Source of the DNA: Torymus aiolomorphi
Lineage: Eukaryota > Arthropoda > Insecta > Hymenoptera > Torymidae
Direction: 5' to 3'
DNA length: 64,000 nucleotides
Assembly (NCBI GenBank): GCA_036365515.1
Contig: CM070873.1
Span: 217,171,376 to 217,235,375, forward strand
The notes below the pieces were generated by a model, which worked only from the letters and a program-made list of their open reading frames with translations, was not told where the DNA came from and searched no databases. Positions 1-11,529 of the stretch are shown in pieces (position 1 is the first letter of the stretch; each line of letters begins with the position of its first letter). The position numbers and the translations under genes are program-made.

Positions 1-1
1 A

Positions 2-435
2 AAACCGGAACATAAAACCTTAACGATTCTACAAATTCCACAAAGAACAACAAGTGAACTTCAACCGCTTGATATTTACGGTTTTCGAATGTGGAAGAAC
101 TTCGTTCGAACGTTTTCGGATATGATATTTCTAACAAATGAGGATCTCAACTTACACGATAGAAATAATATAATCAAAATGCATTCATTAGTACATAATC
201 AATTATCAAGTCCCAGGTTTCAAAATTTATTTAAATATGCTTGGTACGCCGCCGGTTACATTGATGAAAGGCCAGAAAAAATTGAAAACCCAAAAAATTT
301 TGCTTCAATTCTAATTTTATTACATGCGATATTTGTGGTAAACGAGCGATTATAACATGTTCATGGTGCAAAAAATCGCTATGTTTACAACATTTTTTTC
401 ATGAATATCATTATTGTAAAACATATAATCCATGA
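2..435 (+). pseudogene. C-terminal fragment of a DDE-type transposase-like protein
   Basis: An open frame runs in from the left edge and stops at 355. It contains a TTSELQPLD stretch, similar to the TTxxxQPLD signature near the last catalytic residue of DDE_1 (pogo/Tigger-like) transposases, followed by a conserved-looking WKNF..FSD and LVHNQLSSPRF region. About 40 bp before the stop another frame becomes convincing and runs to about 435 with CDIC, CSWC and C..HFF..YHYC, a zinc-ribbon-like Cys/His cluster. I read this as one gene with a frameshift near 325-345. It lies in intron 6 of IFT80 and would be a transposon remnant. The family assignment rests on motif memory only. Confidence 0.5.
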
Positions 436-2095
436 TCGTCAGAATAATTAGCTAGCTTGCCGTCTGCTGTTGGCTGACCCGTAGGATTTAAAATTGGTCG
501 TTGTGCTGCTTAGAAATTGGTAGAATTGTATAAGAATTTGTATTAAAAGATAATAAATTGTAAAAATCTGTAAGAATTTGTAAAAATTTAAACTTTTATA
601 CAGTAACTTACATTTTGTAACATATATTAATTATATTTCTAATACATAATAATTTACATTTTATTACGTTTTAGTATTTTTTCTTTACATCTTTGAAAAT
701 ATTTTATTTATAGCTTTATTTAAATAAAAGTACAATTATAAATTATTATAAAAGTATAATTATGAACTATTTGAAAAAAGTGTACAAATATGTGATACGA
801 TGTAAAATGTGTATCAAAATTTGTATATAAACGTAAAAAGATGTAATTAAAAGTACAAATATATAATAAAATGTGAAAAGATGTACGAAAGTGTAAGAAT
901 GCCTATAAAATTTGAATTAAGAGTACAAATTAAAAAGTAATAAAACGTAGACAAATGTAAGGAAAAGTAAGAAATTATTAAAAAATGGTATAAACTGTGG
1001 TAAAATGTAAAAGCGTCCGAAATCCAGTAGAAAAGTACAATTTGTTACGTTTTCTTACACTTTTTTACAAACAACTACATTATCATACACTTGTTTATCG
1101 TACGATAAACAAGTGTATGATAAAAAAATAATAAATAATAGAATAACATAACAAAACATTGTTACATTATTATACACTTATTTACATAATATAATTTCCG
1201 CTAGGGGGTCTACAATGAGAGCACACCTCCAGCGAGTACGACGGGGGGACGTAGCGACTCAGACCACGAGACGCCTGTGGGCGGGTCTGTGAAGCGCTCC
1301 CTCCAGCGAGCAAGCTCTGCTCACCGATTGGCGTTTGACCGACCTTGCTCCGCCAATCTACCTGCAAGTTCGGCGATGGACTCATCTTATCCCCGCTCAA
1401 GGAGAGCAGCTCCGAGCGAGCAAGCACTGCTCGCACTTCGTCTTCGACCGGCGTGGAAGCGCTCATCGCTCCGCCGGTCCCCGCACACACTCTCTTAGAG
1501 TGTCGACGATGGATTCGCCGTCCATCTCAACGCGCCTGTAATTTAAGTACAGCTCGACCCGCGCTCTATAGCGCCTTCTTGCGCTTTGAGCAGCCCTTGA
1601 TGTAGGCAAGCTCACAGTTGGCGCTCCGCCGACCTTCGTGCGCTGTTCTACTCTTTTACCCGAGCAAACACGACTGCATCATTTATTGTAGTTGGCAAAA
1701 ATAATGTTTTGACCTATTTTTAATTATTTTATGAATTCTCACAACAAAAATTATTCTTAAAAAAACACAATTTCACCCTCTAAAAAATAAGGGATGCAAC
1801 CCTTAATGTTCATACTACCACGGATTTCTTGGCTTTTTAATAAGAAACTCTTTCCATTTTGTTTCGTTAAAAAAAGTTAAGTAGAAGCCAAGATATATCA
1901 AAAAAACGTTTCTTGGGGGTAAACTTTAGGGGTGATTTTAACTCTTATAAAGTGCTTCTCAGCCGATAAAAAAAATGGTTTCGTGAATCTCGCATGGAGG
2001 TCTACTTTTTAATATGGGTTTGGAATTTTTTTGAATTTGACAGTTCGGGTACTTTCCTTGTGAGTAGTCGAATTTGTACAATAATAAACACTTAC
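436..2095. other. Left part of IFT80 intron 6, mostly AT-rich
   Basis: No gene is visible. From 436 to 1180 the sequence is AT-rich with many short TGTAA/TACA words. A perfect 42-bp palindrome sits at 1081-1122. A GC-rich block with recurring AGCGAGCAAGC and CTCATC words occupies about 1195-1680; its short open frames on both strands overlap and resemble no protein I know. The rest to 2095 is featureless. IFT80 exon 7 is not visible here and must lie left of the window. Confidence 0.5.
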
Positions 2096-4886
2096 GCCGG
2101 TCTTATCGCAAAGCTTGAGTGTATTAAATGATCCCACGGCGAAGTAACTGCCCGAAAAACACCAGTTAACACCTGTTATAGGGTGGTCACCTATCACGCT
2201 TGCATACAACAAATTTCCCTTGGAATCCCAAACCTAAAATAAAATGTATTGCCTTTATAAAAAATATCTTGTGAAAAATAAATTAAAAGTATACGTTTTA
2301 AGTTTAACATAAAATAAAACATTCTTAACAGTACATTCCACATTTTTGCTCGATAGTTACTCGGACTTTGAAGAACAGAGATTTGAACCGCTAGAATGCT
2401 GGTCCATATAGTTACCCAAAGCCGTTTCAACATATCACCGATACACCGTATACTCAAAAATTTAAAACACCTGATTTACAATATTAAAATTGAATAGTAC
2501 CTTATGCCGGCAATCCTCTCCCCCAGAAATAATGAGACCATGAAATTGGTTCCATGAAACGGTTAGAATGAGACCTTCATGTGCTTGCCACTAAAATCAC
2601 CGATACATTTCGAATTCTTTTACTGCATCAAATTAAAAAAAAAAAGATGTTGGAGCCACACTGTAAAAAGGCCGAGTTCAAAATTAGATGGTAAAATTAC
2701 ATTGATGATTTACTGGTTTGAGTATATTAATATTACTGAACGAATGTAGCAGTTTCTCTAGAGAATATTAAATTTAATTAGCAATTTACTAGCTAAAAAC
2801 AAAATTGACATAAATTAATGTAAAATAAAACCATAAGTAAATTAAAATTTACAAAGAAAATGGAAGTATAACCATATAATACAACGTTAACCGTTTTGCG
2901 CCACGTGACGAGATATCTCGTCGGCAAATTCACGTATTTCCCATATATACTGTAACTATTGTTAAGTCTAGATATTCAAGGAGGGCGCAGGAGGATTAAT
3001 AGATAACTCTCAAAGCGCGAAGAGCAGTTTTGAAGGTGCTAATAGGGGTGCGGCTGGTAATAATTGACGGCAAGACGTTCCATGATCTTTGATTGATTGT
3101 CGAGTAAAAGCCAAAGTTAGAAGAACAAACTTTTTCATAAAGAGGACGGTGATTTCGGAGCGTGTAAATTAAAATTCTAGTCGGAAAAATTTGGGTGTAT
3201 ATTGCATAACCTTTTATGAGATTCTGGTGAATTTTAAAAACAAGAAAACAGTTGTAATAGTGATGTAATGATTTGATGGTTTGAATGTTGAAATCTTAAG
3301 CAATCGAATGTGCAGTGATCTGTTCGCTTTAAATGCTAAGTATCACATAAATTAGTGTAGTACGAATTCGAGTTTAGAAATCAAATCGTTTGTAAATGGA
3401 GATCATATTTGCGAACAGTAATTAAAATGAGGAATGACAATTGAACTGAAAAAATGAGAGATAGCGTACGGGTCACTGAAGTCAACAGTAGAGCGTTTGA
3501 TACTTAAATTACAGCATTTGGTAACACAATGATTTACGTGAGGGATATTATGGCTCAGACAAACAAGATTATGAGGCCTTTCATAGTATTAGTTCTTTGT
3601 AATTTGGATTGAGCTATGTAATAATCGGGTAAGTAAGTATTATTAGATTTTTAAAAAAGATATGACATTACATATTTAAAAAAGGCCATTTTCAATTGAC
3701 CAAGAAACTAGCGAGTTCAAGTCAACTTGTGACTTAGAAAAATCATCGTCTGAATGGACGACAGAGGACAATTTGACGTCGTCTGTGTAGAGAAGAATAT
3801 TTGCATATAAAAGCAAAAGAGTAAGGGTCCAAGGTGAGATTCCTCTAGTATTTCTGAGCTAACGGAAACGGGTAGAGAAACACAATCATCTACTTTGACA
3901 GACTGAACGTATATCCGTGCTGATGGTTGGCAATTATAAGGTTAATGAATGAACTAAGAGGACAGTTCAACTGAACTGTTATAAGCCCATCGAAAATCTT
4001 TAGTAGGTTGCTGATAATCAAAATGAGCCTATATTTAGAGACATCAGGATTATCGACAGTTTTGTAAATGGGAATTATGTATACGAGTTTTCCAGCAAGC
4101 AGGGAATTGACCAAATGAAAGCATTTTACCAAAGGTTTTCAGCTCAGGAGAATTCTAAAGCGGACCAACAGCGTTTAATAAAGTTCGCAGGTATGTTGTC
4201 AGGGCCAGGGTTTACATTATATCTTTTAAATTATTTAATACATTGCGTAACTGTGTAGGTAAGAGTTATCGCGATCGACAAAATCAATTGTTGTATTATT
4301 GAATGCAGAACTAAAACGAGCTGAAAAAGGGCACGCGCTCCGTCGAGGTTACGCTTTTTCAGTTTTTTACTTTTTTCAATTATTTTGGTTATTCCATTTT
4401 CTCCAAATGATTAAATTACTTTTTGAAAATTAAAAAAAAATATAAATAGCAAAAAATACAGTGTAGAAATCTGTAATGGCTCCAATATCCTCTTAAAAGA
4501 GTATTTTCTTACCCGATGCGGCTTAGAGCTTGTTGTCAATGATTGTATTAACAAAAGAGATCCTTGAGAATATAATACAGCAGAATTATCCGGACTCCAG
4601 GCTGAAGCAAGTATGGATTGAGTACCTCGGATGACAGTTGAGCGAAGCATGCCGCTACGCGACCACACTTTCACGAGCCCATCTTCACCAGCTGCATCAG
4701 TTCGAGATTCATTGACAACATTTGCATAAATCAAGAGTGTTTCATTGAAAACAATTACTTTAAATTTCACTCAACCTGTGAATAAAGCTGATCCATCATA
4801 ACTCCACTTGCCAGCTATTGTTGCACCCGTGTGAGCTGCAACTGATTTTTCAATCCTTCCATTTCTACTAACCAAATGAAATTTTC
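2096..4886 (-). CDS. IFT80: IFT80, exons 3-6 (WD40 repeats)
   Basis: These four exons continue the IFT80 gene that starts at 50180. IFT80 is a WD-repeat subunit of intraflagellar transport complex B, needed to build cilia. Exon 3 is 4776-4886, exon 4 4513-4691, exon 5 2501-2590 and exon 6 2096-2233. Each is bounded by AG/GT and the phases fit (1, 1, 0, 0, 0). The residues match the vertebrate protein closely: [45 protein letters not shown], and [19 protein letters not shown]. Exon 6 ends at the junction where the human protein continues into its next blade, so the gene runs off the left edge. The window holds 265 codons in total, about a third of the usual ~780 residues. Introns 3-5 are 84, 1922 and 267 bp. 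Confidence 0.93.
2997..4190 (-). pseudogene. Decayed LINE reverse transcriptase fragment in IFT80 intron 4
   Basis: Minus-strand frames, broken many times, show reverse transcriptase landmarks in the right order. Near 4000-4130 there is IIPIYK, DVSKYR, LLKIF and QHGY, as in the thumb-proximal part of jockey/CR1-like RTs. Near 3790-3830 there is a YTDDVKL catalytic motif. Near 2997-3090 there is a C-terminal SWNVLPS....FKTALRAL tail that ends in a stop. Every frame has several stops and shifts, so it is old. It is separate from the better preserved LINE at 29.8-35 kb, whose sequence differs. Confidence 0.6.
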
Positions 4887-5151
4887 CTTTAAAAAAAACA
4901 TTATGTTATATTAAATACATTGAATAGTTAAAAAAAATATTTGTATGTAGGTAAATAAATAATATATTGTTTGTTCAATTATACTTTAAATAATTAAAAT
5001 TTTCGATGGAAGATAAAATTACAATTAAATCTTTTCACTTTTTAATTTTTTTTAAGACTTCTTATTAAAACATTAAAAGATAATTTACAGTAGATAAGCT
5101 GAGGGGGTTCTGGCTCACTGAGCTAGAACCTCCACAGGGTTCTGGCGTACT

Positions 5152-5302
5152 GAGCCAGAACACCCTCAGCATTTCTAGTGCGCGTAGTGTGGAATTACAC
5201 AAGCGTCAATAACCCAACTTGGTGGGCCAGAATCCCCCCCAGCGTTTGTGAAATTCCGCGAGCGTCAAACACCCACCTTTGCGAGCCAGAACTCTCATAG
5301 CA
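5152..5302 (+). repeat. Polinton left terminal inverted repeat
   Basis: This is the reverse complement of 27768-27917 with a few mismatches. It begins GAGCCAGAAC and contains a shared CAATAACCCAACTTGGTGGG core. A second short GGTTCTGGCTC inverted motif lies just outside, at 5106-5150, and makes the true end ambiguous. Confidence 0.85.
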
Positions 5303-6130
5303 TTGTCTACGTCAAATGCGCAAGTGCCGCTTTGAAATAGCGCCTCGTAGGAGTGCTAAAATCTGAGCGCAACGGGTAAGAGCATTCGGGTGGTGAGTAA
5401 GATGCTCACTCATACCGACTGCGCGCGTGCAGTCGTACCGGGTGTACACCACGTGGTTTTGCCACCTGTCGAAAGGTATCATATTTATGCTAGCTGTCAA
5501 ATAGTCAAATACAGACTTGCTAGGCATCCCGGTTTTTACACACGCCTCTTTATAGTATTTCGTATATTAATACATCATGCGCGGGTGTTGCTCTCTCATC
5601 GATGAGATGAAGCATGTTGCTGTATGTTTATGTGTAAAAAAAAAATAACGAGGGTGAGGATTAGACATATAAGATTATCATCAGGACGATGAGTAATCAA
5701 AACAATAACAATAAGTATCATTTAGCTTTTTTCTTTCCAAATGGTTTTTTTCTTTAAAAATGGATTTTCAGAGAAAAACGGCTTTTTTCTTTAAAAAAAC
5801 GGATTTTTCTTGGAAAAAGGTGTTTTCGTTGAAAATTGAGATCTATGAAATATTAATAATTAAAATAAAAAGAATTTTTCATTTATCTCTCATGTTTTTC
5901 TATGAAAAAGGGGTGTTATTGCAAGCATTTACTCGCGAATATGATTTTCTCGAAAAAAAAAAACGGGATATTTTCGAGTAAAGATGCGATTTTCTCGACG
6001 GGATGTTTTCGAGTAAAGATTCGATGAATTCTTCGAAGGGTTCTGTATTTGGGTATGTAAGAAGGGTTCGATAGGTGAAAAGTCATCAGTCGTCTTTCTG
6101 TATGTTACGGTGCTGTGACGACTTTGTGAG
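5303..6130. other. Polinton left arm, no clear gene
   Basis: This holds a moderately GC-rich stretch (5303-5540), a minus-strand open frame of 71 codons (5312-5527) with no recognisable motif, and then A/T-rich repeats built on TTTTTCTTTAAAAA and CTCGA words (5700-6010). I see nothing I would call a gene. The stretch just before 6131 may hold the promoter of the following frame. Confidence 0.35.
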
Positions 6131-6445
6131 ATGGAGCCATCCCAGATTGCGTTTGATGAGAAAATTCTCCGAGAGCTGCGGATGATGGTCGACGCTGAAG
6201 CTGTGGAGCTATGCGACGAGGATATGGAGGCAGACATTCTGCATGAACTGCAACAGCTTGTTCCGGGAGAAGAGGAGATGCAGCTGAGTAGTGCTGATCT
6301 CGAGGTTATCGAGGAAGTGCCCGACCACTTAAGTGTTGAAAAGAGTGGAGAGGCGACGGGTCAGCTTTTGGGACAGCTCCGACGAATGATCGCTGACGAA
6401 GAGGAGGAGCATGCCACAGAATCCACGGAGAAGATGAGAGACTAA
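6131..6445 (+). CDS. Hypothetical acidic protein, 104 aa, in the Polinton left arm
   Basis: An uninterrupted frame with balanced codon use lies in AT-rich DNA. The product is strongly acidic and helical-looking, with runs such as EELQQ-like heptads, DEDMEAD and ADEEEEH, and no cysteines beyond one. It repeats a leucine-rich pattern twice (LRELRMMVDAE near residue 14 and LGQLRRMIADEE near residue 82), so it may contain an internal duplication. I do not recognise the family. It lies inside the element and upstream of polymerase B, so it may be a lineage-specific Polinton gene. It could also be the first exon of a spliced gene running on to 7106. Confidence 0.4.
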   Translation: MEPSQIAFDEKILRELRMMVDAEAVELCDEDMEADILHELQQLVPGEEEMQLSSADLEVIEEVPDHLSVEKSGEATGQLLGQLRRMIADEEEEHATESTEKMRD

Positions 6446-6466
6446 TATCTCTCATTCTGCGGAGAA

Positions 6467-6865
6467 TTGCAGTCACTGATCTCATCCGCCTCATACCAGA
6501 TGGCGCTTGACTCCACGTCCATGCCGCTCGACAGCACGCGGTACTCGGCGTCATACGTGCCACCGTTGCCGTCTCCGTCGACGACGTCTATGCCGCTCGA
6601 CAGCACGCTAGAGCCGCTGTATTTGGCATCGTACGTGCCACCGCTGCCGGGCTCGTTAACAATATCTACGTCGCTCTCCTCGTACGTATCACCGCTGCCT
6701 TCCTCGTATTTATCATCGCTGCCATCCTGGTATGTACCACCGCTGCCTTCCTCGTATTTATCATCGCTGCCACCCTCGTACATACCACCGTTGCCTTCCT
6801 CGTATTTATCATCGCTATCATCCTCATGTGTACCACCGCCGATGTCAAATATTCCTATGAATAAG
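6467..6865 (+). other. Ser/Pro/Tyr-rich minisatellite reading frame, possible exon
   Basis: A plus-strand frame encodes imperfect repeats of YVPPLPSS and YLSSLPSS. It is built on a degenerate tandem unit of about 30 bp (two alternating halves) that dominates 6640-6840. The frame ends at a possible splice donor (AAG|GTAATG at 6866), and a good acceptor (TTTTTGCAG at 7048-7056) opens a further in-frame block to about 7106. The minus strand is also open (6442-6783), as expected of repeats whose length is a multiple of three. I cannot decide whether it is coding. Confidence 0.3.
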
Positions 6866-6898
6866 GTAATGTGAAATTGTATATGTGTATATAATATA

Positions 6899-6924
6899 TG
6901 CGAGCGCGCGCGCGCGTGTGTGTA

Positions 6925-6978
<54 letters not shown>

Positions 6979-7003
6979 ACTGTGTGTGTATATAATATGC
7001 GAG
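6899..7003. repeat. (GT)n/(CG)n microsatellite
   Basis: Alternating GT with CG and TATG interruptions lies in what would be the intron after the S/P-rich frame. Confidence 0.9.
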
Positions 7004-7106
7004 CACGCGCGTATGCGTATTAAATCAATTTTAAGAATTCCTTTTTATTTTTGCAGTCCAAGAATGATATTTTTCATCATCAGCTAAATGTTTTAAGGAT
7101 CACGGG

Positions 7107-8255
7107 GTAAATAAAAGAATTTTAAATTTGTTATTATATATAATATTATACATGAATTTTTAAATGTAATACTTTTTAGGGATCGATAGTTAATATATTC
7201 GTTCGAAATAACAATGAGAATGAATATATTTTGCCTTCCTTATCACCACCATCATCTTCATCAGAAACATCCGCTTCAAACCCCCTATTAATATATTCAT
7301 TGCCGTCAACCTTCATGTCACCGTCAGCATCAACACCATCAGTGACATCGATGCTGGTATCATCGATACCATAGCCGCCATCACCGTCTTCACAACCATC
7401 AACCTCCGCACACCCACCAACATTGCCATCATTGAAAGCGGTAATGAGGAAGTAGTGGTTCATTTAAGACTTGATGTTATTGTTTTTGAATTTTTATAGA
7501 TTGAAAATGTGTTAAATTTTTAATTTTAAAACTCAAGTATTTATAGAACTAATAAATAATTAAAATAGAATAGAATAGACATTTGATTTTTGATCATGAT
7601 TTTAACGTTAGAGCGGTCCTATAAAGATATTTTAAATTTATTAATATTTCTGACTCTGTCAAATCGAGAGGTCAAAAAATGAATCTTCTCAAAACTCTCA
7701 GAAAATGTTCTACAACTTATTTTTGATACCCCTGAATTTTTTCAGATTTTTTAGACCGATAGTTTTGGACATATCAGAGGTCAAAAATTGAATTTTCATG
7801 ATTTTTTGCATTTTTCTTGTAATTTCAATTGATAATTACTCTTTGAAGGTTTTATATAAATTAACAATTTTTTTTTAGAAAAGTTAGGAAATTTTCTCAC
7901 TAAAAAGTAGGAACAATCATTAATATTTTATATTTCATGCGAGTATCATAATATTTCTTTTAAAACCTTAAATTGAGAAGAAAAACAAGTGCGATCAGGC
8001 TTTCGACTGCCAAAAAATTCCTGAAAGTAGGTTATTTTATGTTCAAAATGCCCCTGCCTCCTCCTAATGATTAAGCACCTTGTTCTTTTTTAAATTGAAA
8101 ACTGATGGTTTTTTATGAAAAAAAGCTATTTTTTGCTATTACGATGCAGCTAGACCTTAATGTATATATTTTAAAGATGTGTAATAGTAAGTTCACGATT
8201 CATCCGTGTTATGTAACATCTTTAAAAAAAAAATTCACATATTAATTTACTTCTC
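7107..8255. other. Low-complexity and AT-rich part of Polinton left arm
   Basis: From 7199 to 7463 the plus strand reads as Ser/Pro/Thr-rich and the minus strand as Asp/Gly-rich (95 codons). This symmetry is typical of CATCAC-like simple repeats, so I do not call a gene. From 7480 to 8255 I see only AT-rich sequence with no frame over 50 codons that looks real. Confidence 0.4.
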
Positions 8256-8923
8256 ATACAAGACAAATATATTAATGAGAATCAAGGAAATGAGGAGAGG
8301 GATGATAAAGACTTTACAATACCAAAGATGCATTACGTTTTGATTAAGAACTTATCACGCTTGGTGAGAAGTCAACTAACGGCTTCCAAGAATAAATGTT
8401 TTATCTGTGACCGATGTCTACATTTTTTCAATACAGAAGAAAAGTTTAATAATCATGAAGTTGATTGTACACAATTGAATAAGTGTAAGATTAAATTACC
8501 TATACAGCAAGATAATATTCTTTCATTTAAAAATTATAATCGAAAGATTAAAGTTCCTTATATGATCTATGCGGATTTCGAGTGTCTGCTAAAACCTGTG
8601 GAAGATGAAACATTGCGTGCTTTTCAAGAACATAAGGCATATAGTATTGGATACTATTTGAAATGTAGTTTCGATGATAATCAATCTGGTTATTACAGTT
8701 ATCGCCAGGAAAATATCGACGGATTGAGCCCTGCTAAGTGGTTTATCCAAAAGCTTCAAGAATTAGTCAATCATTTGGAAAGGCTGTATAATAACCCTAA
8801 ACCTATGAACCTTACTCATCAAGAGATAGAGGACTTTAGAGCTTTTAAATCATACCATATTTGTGCTAAACAGTTTTCTGTAAAGGATGAGAAAGTAAGA
8901 GATTACTGTCATATTATAGGAAG

Positions 8924-8994
8924 GTAAATATTTATAATTTTCTGTCTAAATTCATATATTCAATTTAATTAATATATCACTTGTTTAATTTCAG
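8924..8994 (+). other. Spliceosomal intron inside Polinton polB
   Basis: GGAAG|GTAAATATTT at the left and a pyrimidine-rich TTTAATTTCAG|ATATAG at the right flank 71 bp containing an in-frame TAA. Removing it joins the CHIIGR block to the YRGAAHRGC block in phase, which is where Polinton polymerases are continuous. Confidence 0.75.
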
Positions 8995-9449
8995 ATATAG
9001 AGGAGCTGCTCATAGAGGTTGTAACATCAATTTCAAAGATGCTAGGTTTATCGCAGTAGTGTTCCATAATCTTACTGGCTCATTTTATTATTCAGAAGCT
9101 TGCAAGTGATGAAACTTTTAGAGGACGTGTACAACTTCTTGCTGAAAATAAAGAGCGATACATCTCATTTACAAAATACATCGAAGGAAGTGATTTCGAC
9201 TTTAGATTTATAGATTCTTTCAGATTCATGGCGTCGTATCTAGAGAAATTAGCATCATATTTGGATAAAAAATGTATCACCAGCTACACATTTGAGAAGG
9301 ATGATGCTTATTCAGAGAGTCAAATCAAGTTGTTATTACGGAAAGGTGTTTTCCCATACGATTATGTATCTTCATTTCAAAAGTTGGAAGAATTGGAATT
9401 ACCTTCGAAAGAGGACTTCTTTAGTAAATTAACTAATTCGGGGATTGCA

Positions 9450-9748
9450 CACTGAGAGATTTTCGGAGTAGCTGGTACTCTTCAAGTCTAGATGGAGCTC
9501 TGAACCGTGGGGTTAGGCGCTATACTTCTCATTGGAATAACAGTTACTCCGATCTGAGTAGTGGTTACTCAGATTCGGTATAGCCACTGCGCTGATCTGT
9601 GTGCGCGTGACCTAACCTCTCGGAAAAGAGTACGGAGCGCGCCGAAAACGCGCAGCTGTTACTCGCTTCGGAGTACTGACCACGCCGAATGGCGGCGCTG
9701 CTGTTGCTCGATGTGAAGGTTAGAACCTACTCGGAAAGTTTTTCAGTG
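9450..9748. mobile_element. Short non-autonomous DNA element in polB
   Basis: It has inverted ends of about 22 bp (CACTGAGAGATTTTCGGAGT against CACTGAAAAACTTTCCGAGT) and is flanked by CA on both sides. Taking it out with one CA leaves the polymerase frame open across the site, which shows it is an insertion of 299 bp. It is GC-richer than the host gene. CACTG ends with a 2-bp duplication recall CACTA/EnSpm elements, but I cannot classify it firmly. Confidence 0.75.
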
Positions 9749-11529
9749 CAGAGGCTGAGTTCGAGCATGCTAGAAACGTTTGGAATACGTTTCATATTAA
9801 AACTCTCGGTGAGTATTCAGACTTATATCTTAAAACAGATGTGCTTCTCTTAGCAGACATCTTCAAGAATTTTCGATTAACATGCATCGAAGCCTATGGA
9901 TTAGATCCAGCACATTACTATACAACTCCAGGATTAACTTGGGATGCTATGTTCGAACCGTTACGCCGAAGCTAACTACAAGTTTATGGCAGAGGATTAT
10001 AATCCGGATGAAGAGGAGAAATATCTGATGTACTATGATGCTAATAATTTATACGGATGGGCTATGGCGCAATATTTATCAGAAGGTGGTTTTCGTTGGC
10101 TGGAATATTTTGATGATTCTTTGAAATTCCAGATGATAGTTCTATTGGCTATACCTAGAGGTAGATCTAGAGTACCCGGCAAGCATCCATGGTGAACACA
10201 AAGACTTACCCCTATGCCCTGAACATATGAGGCTCCACCTAGCTCTAATAAAAAAAAGTTACTCACCACTTTATTTAACAAGAGTAAGTACATTATTCAC
10301 TATCGAGCACTCAAACAAGCTCTTGAACATGGTTTAGTATTCAAAAAAGTTCAGAGTGCTACAATTCAAGCAGAGTCCCTGGTTGAAACCGTATATAGAT
10401 TTAAATACAGAAAAGAGGAAACAGGCCAAAAAAAAGAGTTCGAAAAACTCTTTTTTAATCCTTTTATCGATGCTGTGTATGGTAAGACTATGGAAAATGA
10501 GTGAAAACGAGTTGACGTAAAACTTGTGAATAAGTGAAAAAGTCGCTATGGAGCTAAGGTATTGATTACCAAGCCAAATTTTCATAGTCGCTCAATTTTC
10601 AATGAGAATCTGGTTGCTATACAACTTGCTCGAACACAGATTACAATTAGAAAACCAATATATGTGGGGCTCTCCGTTCTCGATATTTCTAAAACACTTA
10701 CATATGATTTCCATTACTCATATATGAGAAAATGTGTTGGAAACAAGAGTAAACTTCTCTATACTGATACGGATAGTCTTATATATGAAATTCAAGGAGT
10801 GAATATGTATGATGTTATGAAAGATGATATTCACATGTTCGATACATCGGACTATCCTGAAAATAATCAGTTTGGACTGCCTAGAATGAATAAAAAAGTA
10901 ATCGGGCTTATGAAAGCTGAATGTAACGGTAACATTATGACCCAATTTATTGGACTTCGCAGTAAAATGTGTAGTGTACTTATCCAAAATGAGAAACCCA
11001 TAAAGAAAGCAAAGGGAGTTAAATCGACAATAGTCAAAACAACCATTACATTCGAAAACTATCGAGACTGCTTATTCAATGAAAGAACCATAAGTTGTTA
11101 CCAAAATAACATTCGTTCTAGGAATCATATCGTTCGTACGGAGAAAGAGAATAAAGTAGCCTTGAGTGCGCATGATGACAAACGTCATTTACTGATGAAT
11201 AGTACAGACACGTTACCATGGGGGCACTACAGCATTTTCGATGAAGAGGATATGCAGCTTCTAAAAAATTTACTAGACGAGGGAGAGGGAGAAGAACCAA
11301 TCACGAACAAAAATAGTGGAGAGGAGGTAGTCGCTGAAGTGGGGATCGGCTTATATAATCAGCGCTTGGAGAGCACCGGGCACACTTCTTCAATCAACGA
11401 GTCGGAGAACGGAGAACCTCCTAACAAGAGACTTAGACTCTGAGTAGATCATACGCTAAATATTAATGTAAGTATGTCCTTCATTAACTTAGAATATTCT
11501 CGAAAATAGTAATTATTCTCTGTTTTAGA

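Larger units (their letters stand above)
8260..11443 (+). pseudogene. polB: Polinton protein-primed DNA polymerase B, broken
   Basis: This was the element's replicative polymerase. Pieces in order: a C2H2-like CDRC..F....HEVDC zinc motif and the exonuclease motif YADFECLLKP (8328-8927); a 71-bp GT-AG intron (8924-8994); exonuclease and linker blocks to 9449; a short inserted element (9450-9748); LLLADIFKNF..C (9770-9960); the DANNLYGWAM palm block (9944-10195); VYGKTMEN (about 10470); and the DTDS catalytic motif LLYTDTDSLIY (about 10757-10790) with a long C-terminal tail ending at 11443. Damage includes a small deletion with frameshift near 9080, a deletion of a few dozen codons at about 9950, a frameshift near 10140, and stops near 10500 and 10536. 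Family and motif order are clear; it cannot make an intact enzyme. Confidence 0.88.

Noticed and set aside
5312..5605. Small gene just inside the Polinton left end
   Set aside because: Open frames on both strands overlap, with no motif or conserved start.
6467..6874. Confident call of a proline-rich structural protein
   Set aside because: It is a minisatellite whose unit keeps several frames open on both strands, so an open frame is weak evidence.
7176..7463. Acidic Asp/Gly-rich minus-strand protein
   Set aside because: Simple CATCAC-type repeats open both strands; no start context or conserved motif.
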